Below, piece after piece: positions 50,419 to 56,240 of a DNA stretch of 56,240 nt. Source of the stretch: Nitrospirota bacterium (GTDB taxonomy: Bacteria; Nitrospirota; Thermodesulfovibrionia; UBA6902). Numbering within the stretch: position 1 is the first letter of the stretch; every line of letters begins with the position of its first letter. The stretch is from the NCBI GenBank assembly GCA_016222915.1, contig JACRQA010000085.1, forward strand, positions 1-56,240, in the 5' to 3' direction. The notes beneath the pieces are model-generated. The model made no database searches. It was given only the letters and a program-made list of their open reading frames with translations, and was not told the DNA's origin. A program made the position numbers and the translations under genes.

Positions 50419-51726
50419 ATGAAACTCTCCAAGTATGTAAAAATTTATCCATATAACGAAAGACCCGGTTACCTCCTCCTTTACTCCACAAAACAATCAT
50501 CTAAAATTCTGGTGAAAGAAGAGACAGTCAAGTCAATACTCAAGGGCTCCCTTCCTGCTGAACATGCGGCCTCCCTTTCAAATCTTGGCATGATCGTCAC
50601 CGACCCTGATGCTGAAAAAAATGAAATGCTCGGTTTTCTCGATGTATTAAACAAAAAGAATGAGACCATTAACATTATCGCTGTGCTCAACCTCGACTGC
50701 AATTTCAAATGTGTTTACTGTTACGAGGGAGAGCTAAAGGGCGCTCATTACATGACAGATGAAACTGCAGGACTGCTGGTTGACTTCATCCGGGACAGGA
50801 TGACCCCAAAGAAACAGACCATCAATATTGATTTCTTCGGCGGAGAACCTATGCTAAGCATTGACATGATCAAAACCATCTCCGGAGAATTGAAATCTTT
50901 TGCCGAAGAGAGGGGTGTTATATATACGTTTACCCTCATTACAAACGGCTCGCTTTTCAAAAGGCGTTATGCAGAAGAACTCACAACATTAGGGCTGACA
51001 GGCATCAAGACGACCATTGACGGACCTCCTGAGACTCATAATATCACCAGGCCCTTCAAATCAGGCGCGGGCAGTTTTAACAACATCATTGAAAACCTCA
51101 AACAGACCTGGGACCTAGTAACGACAATAATCGGAGGAAATTACACGAGAGAAAATTACCATAGATTTCCCCTGCTCTTTGATTATCTCTCACATGAAGG
51201 TCTCACTCCGGACAGGATACATGAGGTGAGGTTCACGCCGGTCATACAAACGTCGGGAGGTCTCAATTCTCCGGCAGATTTTTCAGACGGTATGATGTCA
51301 ATAAATGAGCCATGGGTGGTTCATGCGGGCTCTCTGTTAAGAGAAGAAATATTGAAAAGGGGTTACTTTTCATCAAAGATTTCACCTTCGCCGTGTCAGA
51401 TAGATATCGATGATTATTATGTGGTGAATCATGATGGGGGCATCTACAAATGCCACTCATTCATAGGCAACAAGGCGTTCCAGATAGGACACCTTCGGAA
51501 GCAGCCGTCCGACTGGACCCTATCTCATAAGACATGTATGTGGAAGAACAGCGAATGCATGGACTGCGTCTACCTTCCACTCTGCTTCGGAGGATGTCAG
51601 TACATGACATATGTGAGGGACGGATGCGTTGATAAAATTGACTGCAGGAGACCCTACCTTGAAGCCTCCCTCGAAACAATGATCAGGCAGGACATCATCT
51701 ATGCAGGGAAACCGAAAAATTCATAA
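50419..51726 (+). CDS. Radical SAM/SPASM peptide maturase
   Basis: 435 residues. N-terminal 85 residues (KYVKIYPYNERPGYLLLYST...) look like a peptide-binding or RRE-type region. The radical SAM cluster motif is CNFKCVYC (Cys94, Cys98, Cys101), followed by DFFGGEPMLSIDMIKTI, LITNGSLF and IKTTIDGPPETHNITRPF. The C-terminal SPASM domain has a Cys set from CHSFIGNKAFQIGHL through CMWKNSECMDCVYLPLCFGGCQYM to CVDKIDCRRPYLE for auxiliary [4Fe-4S] clusters. Such enzymes make thioether or carbon-carbon crosslinks, or epimerise or decarboxylate peptides. The Cys-Cys peptide just upstream is the probable substrate. A geopeptide maturase type is suggested; anaerobic sulfatase maturase is the less likely alternative. 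Confidence 0.9.
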   Translation: MKLSKYVKIYPYNERPGYLLLYSTKQSSKILVKEETVKSILKGSLPAEHAASLSNLGMIVTDPDAEKNEMLGFLDVLNKKNETINIIAVLNLDCNFKCVYCYEGELKGAHYMTDETAGLLVDFIRDRMTPKKQTINIDFFGGEPMLSIDMIKTISGELKSFAEERGVIYTFTLITNGSLFKRRYAEELTTLGLTGIKTTIDGPPETHNITRPFKSGAGSFNNIIENLKQTWDLVTTIIGGNYTRENYHRFPLLFDYLSHEGLTPDRIHEVRFTPVIQTSGGLNSPADFSDGMMSINEPWVVHAGSLLREEILKRGYFSSKISPSPCQIDIDDYYVVNHDGGIYKCHSFIGNKAFQIGHLRKQPSDWTLSHKTCMWKNSECMDCVYLPLCFGGCQYMTYVRDGCVDKIDCRRPYLEASLETMIRQDIIYAGKPKNS

Positions 51727-51827
51727 ATCAATCTCTCAGTTCACATCGCAAAAAATAATCCCTTGAATTAATCCCCTGCTTTCCTAATAATAAAAAAACT
51801 AACGATAACTGGTAGACCGTTAATGAA

Positions 51828-52421
51828 ATGCATAAAATCCTGATCATCGACGATGACAAAGACATGAGGTCCGTGCTTTCCGATCTTGTCAGGTCTGGAG
51901 GATACGAGGTTTTTTCGGCAGGCAACGGAAAAATCGCACTGAAAGAGGTCAGCATCCATTCTCCGGATTTGATCCTTTTGGACATCAGGCTGCCCGGCAT
52001 AGACGGGATGACCCTCCTGGAGAGGATCAAGGGAATAGACAGGAGCATAATCATTATCATGCTGACCGGTCATGGAGATATCAAAGATGCTGTAAAAGCC
52101 ATTAAGCTAGGGGCCTTCGATTATATAACCAAGCCTTTTAACAACGATGAAATAATAGCAGCCATCAAAAAGGCCCTGCAGGCCAGGCCTCACACCGGCA
52201 GTTCTCAATCAGCCGCTCTTTCGCTCAGGGAAAAAGAGGTGCTCAACTGGTTAAAAAAGGGCAAGAGCTCCTGGGAAATTTCATCGATACTCAATATTGG
52301 TGAGAGTACGGTAAATTTCCACATTACCAACATCATGCAAAAGCTGAATGCCGTAAGCAGGACCCAGGCCGTAGCTGTTGCCATCGAGCAGGGGCTCATC
52401 AATTCTGATGGACCATCCTGA
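51828..52421 (+). CDS. FixJ-like response regulator
   Basis: 197 residues. Receiver at 1-118: ILIIDDDKDMRSVL, phospho-Asp in LILLDIRLPGIDG, Thr in IIIMLTGHG, Lys in YITKPFNNDEI. LuxR-type HTH at 130-195, nearly identical to the stand-alone HTH protein at 44884-45108. It lies 101 bp after the maturase gene on the same strand and may control the locus, with the hybrid kinase at 45223 a possible phosphate source. No kinase adjoins it directly. Confidence 0.93.
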   Translation: MHKILIIDDDKDMRSVLSDLVRSGGYEVFSAGNGKIALKEVSIHSPDLILLDIRLPGIDGMTLLERIKGIDRSIIIIMLTGHGDIKDAVKAIKLGAFDYITKPFNNDEIIAAIKKALQARPHTGSSQSAALSLREKEVLNWLKKGKSSWEISSILNIGESTVNFHITNIMQKLNAVSRTQAVAVAIEQGLINSDGPS

Positions 52422-52682
52422 GTCAGCTTTTCAAGTCTTTCCCGCATTATAATTTATGTCAAAAAACAGGTCAGTTAAGGGTACCTATAATTTCTTACAG
52501 GTGACCATGAGTGGTAATATCTGTTAAAACATAGATACAAATCCATAATCAACACCGGAATGCCGGGATTACTTTAAGGCTGTTGGCAGGAACCAAAGAC
52601 CTTTTTAATCTTGTTAAGGGACATGGCTGACTAGGGCTCACCGGTTTGTGTTGAATTTTTTTTACTGTTTTATCAGGCATGC

Positions 52683-52928
52683 ATGAAAACGGCGATGAAA
52701 TTCGATATTAATTCAGACACCTTAAACAAGACCGATCGGTGCAGGGACAACTATTCGTGTTTGACAGGCGAAGGTAAATGTCTTTGCGAAGTTGAATCAC
52801 ACTTCGATAAAAATATACTATTTATCAAGACCCCTAAAATATTATGCAACTACTACATGTCGTTTGGATATTCCCATATCTGCAAGTGCCCCGCCAGGAA
52901 AGAAATTTTTTATCGTTATAACCAGTAA
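52683..52928 (+). CDS. Small Cys-rich protein
   Basis: 81 residues with eight cysteines: DRCRDNYSCLTGEGKCLCEVE (C-x5-C-x6-C-x-C), TPKILCNYYMSFGYSHICKCPARKEIF (C...C-x-C). Similar patterns (CPxxxSC...CEVE...VLFI...C.Y..SFGYS.IC.CP.RKEI) recur in proteins I recall from Desulfobacterota and Nitrospirota, without known function. Could bind zinc or an Fe-S cluster. Monocistronic in an 806-bp gap between two signalling genes. A weak RBS leaves the exact start open. Confidence 0.7.
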   Translation: MKTAMKFDINSDTLNKTDRCRDNYSCLTGEGKCLCEVESHFDKNILFIKTPKILCNYYMSFGYSHICKCPARKEIFYRYNQ

Positions 52929-53227
52929 ATTTTCCCCCTGTTTATTAATGCCGACGCACTGTCTTTAAACCACCCCCCCCAGCACGAGTCGATTCCGTCC
53001 TTGCCCTCCCCCGGCCAAGGACTTATGTACATATTACTTTTTATGATAACGGGACCGGGACACTGATGATATAATTAGAGTAGCGCCCGGATTGTTTCTG
53101 CCGGGCAAAGCAGGACCGGCGTAGGGTCCCGCTAATTATTTCGTGGATTACGGACTACACCTTTGCGAATATTACATCCAAAGAAATGACGGAAGGACCA
53201 TATTAAAAGATAACTAATAGACGCGCT
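52929..53227 (+). other. Leader region of the multi-PAS kinase with a closed-stem structure
   Basis: No ORF seen. CGGGACC (53050-53056) can pair with GGTCCCG (53125-53131), enclosing an inner hairpin GCCCGG/CCGGGC (53085-53106) and GCAAAGC. The structure ends about 97 bp before the kinase ATG. It is not a family I can name. Confidence 0.4.
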
Positions 53228-55654
53228 ATGGACGAAATAAACCTCATGAAATCATCCAGCCAACTGTCTTCCCGCGAGGACGAAAACAGTTTCTTCAAGG
53301 CAAATGTACTGATAGTTGAAGACGAAGCGATTATAGCTATAGAATTGCAAAAGCATCTGGAGAGCATGGGATACAGAGTCACCTCAAAAGCGGCTTCAGG
53401 GGAAGATGCTGTTCTGATGGCACGGGAGGAGAACCCGGATTTAGTGCTGATGGACATCACATTGTCAGGAAAGATAAGCGGTATTGAGGCAGCCAGGCAG
53501 ATCCGGACTAGCCGCAATATCCCGGTCATTTATCTCACGGCACATTCAAATGAAGAGACACTGAAGCAGGCGACACAGACAGAACCATACGGATATCTGA
53601 TAAAACCGGTCGGGGACAAAGAACTTCATACCGCTATCGAGATCGCCCTTATCAAACACAGGACAGAAAAGCAGCTACGCTCCGCCGTTTCAAAGGCGCA
53701 GGAAGAAGAAGCCAAGACAAAAGCGATTATTGCGGGTATAGGCGACGGGATCATCCTGCAGGATACCGATTATAAAATAATCTATGAAAATCAGATCCAA
53801 AAAGACTTGTCCGGCTCCCATCTCGGCGACTACTGCTACAAGGCGTATACGGGCAGAAATACCATTTGCGAAAGTTGTCCTGTTGAAATGTCCTTCAGCG
53901 ACGGGCAAATTCACAAGGGAGAAAGAAGCTTGGCCACCTCAAAAGGGACCAGGCATTACGAGCTGACCTCATCTCCCATCAGAGATACGGCAGGGAAAAT
54001 CATAGCAGCGGTCAAGGTCCTCAGGGACATCACCGAGCGTAAGCTGATAGAGGAGGAACTGCTGAAACACAGGGAGAAACTTACCCTCCTGGTGGAAGAC
54101 AGGACCTCTGAGCTTACTTCAGCCGTCGATCTTCTCAAGAATGAAATTATGGAACGCCGGAAGACTGAAGACGCCCTGCGGGAAAGCGAAAGACGGTACA
54201 GAGAGCTATTCAATTATATGAGCAGCGGCATAACAGTGTATGAGTCCCTTGAAAACGGGGATGATTTTATCATCAAGGACTTCAACCATGCAGGTGAGGC
54301 CATTGATAAAATCAGAAAACAGGATATAATCGGGGAAAGGTTGACCAAGGTATTTCCCGGAGTCAAAGAATCCGGTCTCTTTGAAGTATTTAAGAGAGTT
54401 TGGAGGACCGGGGAAACCGAGCATCATGCCATCTGGTATTACGATGACAAGAGGATAAGCGGCTGGAGGGACAATCACATCTACAGGTTGTCAACCGGCG
54501 AGCTGATATCGGTTTATAACGATATCACGGACCAGGTAATCTCGGCAGAAAGGGAATCAGCCCTTCTCCGGCAGCTTAAAACCATATTCGAGAACTTTCC
54601 TGTCGGCATTGTCTATCTCGATGATAAATTCAGGATCATCAGCTCAAATAAATTTTTTGATGATTTTGCAGGATTCCGTGAGGGAGAGTTGAACGGGAAA
54701 ATATGTTACGAAGCAGTGGGTGAATATGCTGATGATCCGGCAAGAAAGGGAACAGACAAAATCTGCTCTTTTTGCAGGAAGGCTGAGTGTGCCGGAAGTA
54801 AAAAACCCGTGACAATGGAGCGGCCCATAAAAGACAAATTTATCAGGGTCACCACTATCCCTGAACTGAATGAAAAGGGCAATATCCACCGCTTTATGGA
54901 AATAGTTGAAGATATCACCGACCGCAAGCGGGCCGAAGCAGAGGCCGTTCGAGCCAGCCACCTGGCAGCGCTCGGCGAGCTGGCTGCCGGGGTGGCGCAT
55001 GAAATCAACAACCCCATAAACGGCATTATCAACTACACACAGATATTGCTGAACAGCGGCACAGAGGGGAACAGGGAACATGATATCGCCAGGAGAATCA
55101 TAAAAGAAGGCGACCGGATAGCTAATATTGTAAGAAGCCTCCTTTCTTTTGCGCGGGACAACACAGGGGACAGGGTCCCGGCAAATATTGCGGACATAAT
55201 TTCAGAGACCCTGGGACTTATCGAAATCCAATTGAAAAAAGACGGGATCAGGCTCGTCCTCGATATGCCCCGGACACTGCCTGCGGTTTTTGTTCAGCCC
55301 CAGCAGATAGAGCAGGTATTTTTAAATATAATAAGCAATGCCCGTTATGCGCTGAACAGTAAGTACGACGGGACGCATGATGATAAAATACTTGGGATCT
55401 TCGGTCAGGAGTCAAAGAACGGACCGCGCCCGTGCATCCAGGTCGTATTTCATGACCGGGGTCCGGGCATTCGTCCGGACATCCTTGATAAAATAATGAA
55501 CCCGTTTTTTTCCACCAAGCCCGGCGGTATCGGCACAGGCCTTGGATTAAGCATCAGTCACGGTATAATAAGTGATCATGGAGGCAGACTTTTAATTGAT
55601 AGCGTTGAGGGCAAGTTCGCTAAAGTAACAGTAGAGCTGCCGGTCAGGCATTAA
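53228..55654 (+). CDS. Soluble multi-PAS histidine kinase with N-terminal receiver
   Basis: 808 residues, no membrane helix. Receiver at 18-140 (VLIVEDEAIIAIEL, phospho-Asp in LVLMDITLSGKISG, YLIKPVGDKEL). PAS 1 at 160-275 with Cys motif YCYKAYTGRNTICESCPVE, coiled coil, PAS 2 at 320-430, PAS 3 at 440-570 with a second Cys set (ICYEAVGEY...ICSFCRKAECAG). HisKA with phospho-His in GELAAGVAHEINNPINGI, HATPase ending GTGLGLSISHGIISDHGG. The Cys-rich PAS domains suggest redox, metal or heme sensing. A response regulator gene follows 7 bp later, the likely partner. Confidence 0.92.
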   Translation: MDEINLMKSSSQLSSREDENSFFKANVLIVEDEAIIAIELQKHLESMGYRVTSKAASGEDAVLMAREENPDLVLMDITLSGKISGIEAARQIRTSRNIPVIYLTAHSNEETLKQATQTEPYGYLIKPVGDKELHTAIEIALIKHRTEKQLRSAVSKAQEEEAKTKAIIAGIGDGIILQDTDYKIIYENQIQKDLSGSHLGDYCYKAYTGRNTICESCPVEMSFSDGQIHKGERSLATSKGTRHYELTSSPIRDTAGKIIAAVKVLRDITERKLIEEELLKHREKLTLLVEDRTSELTSAVDLLKNEIMERRKTEDALRESERRYRELFNYMSSGITVYESLENGDDFIIKDFNHAGEAIDKIRKQDIIGERLTKVFPGVKESGLFEVFKRVWRTGETEHHAIWYYDDKRISGWRDNHIYRLSTGELISVYNDITDQVISAERESALLRQLKTIFENFPVGIVYLDDKFRIISSNKFFDDFAGFREGELNGKICYEAVGEYADDPARKGTDKICSFCRKAECAGSKKPVTMERPIKDKFIRVTTIPELNEKGNIHRFMEIVEDITDRKRAEAEAVRASHLAALGELAAGVAHEINNPINGIINYTQILLNSGTEGNREHDIARRIIKEGDRIANIVRSLLSFARDNTGDRVPANIADIISETLGLIEIQLKKDGIRLVLDMPRTLPAVFVQPQQIEQVFLNIISNARYALNSKYDGTHDDKILGIFGQESKNGPRPCIQVVFHDRGPGIRPDILDKIMNPFFSTKPGGIGTGLGLSISHGIISDHGGRLLIDSVEGKFAKVTVELPVRH

Positions 55655-55661
55655 TATTATT

Positions 55662-56240
55662 ATGGCAAAGATCCTTATAGTCGACGACGAAGAAAGTATA
55701 CGTTTCACCTTTGACAGCTTCCTGTCGGACGAGGGGCATGAAGTGACCACCGCGGGAGAATACAATGAGGCCCTCGATATTATTTCCCGGGATGAGTTTG
55801 ATCTCATATTCATGGACATCGTTTTAGGCGGCAAGACCGGGATCGACCTTCTGAAGGAAGTCAAAAAAATGGGCCTTCACTGTCACGTTGTAATGATCAC
55901 CGGATACCCCAATGTCGAGACAGCGTCCGCAGCCCTCCGGTTAGGGGCTTTCGATTATATTTTCAAACCGGTCAAGCAGGAGATACTACTTCATATAACC
56001 GGCATGGCCCTGCAGAACAAGGCCCTCAGGGACGAAAATGAGAAATACCGGGCCAACCTTGAGGCGATCTTCAAGAGTGTAAAGGACGCTATAATTACCG
56101 TAGACAAAGACATGGCCGTACTTCAGGCAAATGAGGCCGCAGAAAAGATCTGTGGATTGACCAGCGGGTCTTCAGGCGGGAACTTTGGCGCAATACAGAC
56201 AGACTGCAACAGCAAGTGTCTTGAGGCGCTGAAAAAAACC
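55662..56240 (+). CDS. Response regulator (receiver plus PAS), 3' end outside window
   Basis: 193 codons visible. Receiver at 1-120: ILIVDDEESIRFTF, phospho-Asp in LIFMDIVLGGKTG, Thr in VVMITGYP, Lys in YIFKPVKQEIL. Then a coiled segment and the start of a PAS domain (LEAIFKSVKDAIITVDKDMAVLQANEAAEKICGL) with CNSKC. This order is typical of NtrC-type sigma54 activators with an internal PAS, so an AAA+ domain probably follows outside the window (inference). Translationally close to the preceding kinase, with which it forms a two-component pair. Confidence 0.9.
   Translation, partial: MAKILIVDDEESIRFTFDSFLSDEGHEVTTAGEYNEALDIISRDEFDLIFMDIVLGGKTGIDLLKEVKKMGLHCHVVMITGYPNVETASAALRLGAFDYIFKPVKQEILLHITGMALQNKALRDENEKYRANLEAIFKSVKDAIITVDKDMAVLQANEAAEKICGLTSGSSGGNFGAIQTDCNSKCLEALKKT

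Noticed and set aside
33072-53064. Shared GGGACCGGGAC string at 33078 and 53051 as a common regulatory site
   Set aside because: One copy is in the start region of a response-regulator gene and the other is part of a stem; an 11-mer shared once in 56 kb of GC-balanced DNA is weak evidence.

Overview
The window (56,240 bp, about half G+C, both ends inside genes) looks like chromosome from an anaerobic or facultatively anaerobic Gram-negative bacterium of the Nitrospirota (Thermodesulfovibrionia-like) or Desulfobacterota type. This rests on the gene mix, not on a marker gene: NfnAB and HydB/NuoF-type flavoprotein genes, a DsrC/TusE-family protein, an in-frame UGA selenoprotein, many two-component systems, ferritin-like proteins and a geopeptide-like radical SAM locus. 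TonB, TolC and RND genes show an outer membrane.

Layout. 1-4304 (minus): electron-transfer operon nfnA-nfnB, a receiver domain fused to a NuoE-like domain, a [2Fe-2S] protein, and a HydB/NuoF-like protein cut by the window edge. 4563-5794: orphan NarL-type regulator and a small conserved protein. 5940-12140 (minus): tetR-MFP-RND-tolC efflux operon. 12237-14788: NarX/NarL-type pair with a structured leader. 15082-19943: DsrC-like gene diverging from a caa3-type cytochrome c oxidase operon ending in heme O synthase. 20099-24428: YtxH protein, a UxxC selenoprotein, an NmrA-like gene between two copies of a palindromic repeat, and a tight minus-strand operon of ferritin-like proteins, a coiled-coil protein and small membrane proteins. 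Two of the latter are 34-36 residue single-helix paralogues. 24536-31769: sensor kinase, membrane cytochrome c, another ferritin-like protein, AhpF-like thioredoxin reductase, tRNA-Asn and a degenerate GDPD protein. 32007-33766: second NarX/NarL-type pair. 33943-43874: chemotaxis cluster MCP-cheY-STAS-cheA-MCP-cheW-cheR-(cheD remnant)-cheB plus an HD-GYP response regulator. 44435-52421: hybrid kinase, ABC-type binding protein, TonB-dependent receptor, 33-residue precursor peptide, radical SAM/SPASM maturase and a FixJ-like regulator. 52683-56240: Cys-rich small protein, multi-PAS kinase and a response regulator cut by the window edge.

How it fits together. Electron bifurcation (Nfn/Hyd) and a terminal oxidase sit near thiol/selenol redox proteins and ferritin-like proteins, which suggests coping with changing oxygen or redox. 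The strongest candidate for an undescribed system is 44.9-52.4 kb: a likely ribosomally made, radical SAM-modified peptide with its own outer-membrane receptor, periplasmic binding protein and signalling genes, bracketed by two regulators that share nearly the same LuxR-type HTH. The second candidate is the selenoprotein and small-membrane-protein region at 20.6-24.4 kb. Several genes carry lesions (ochre codon in the STAS gene, cheD without its N-terminal part, an apparent plug deletion in the TonB receptor, lost GDPD residues). These are either real decay or assembly/consensus errors.
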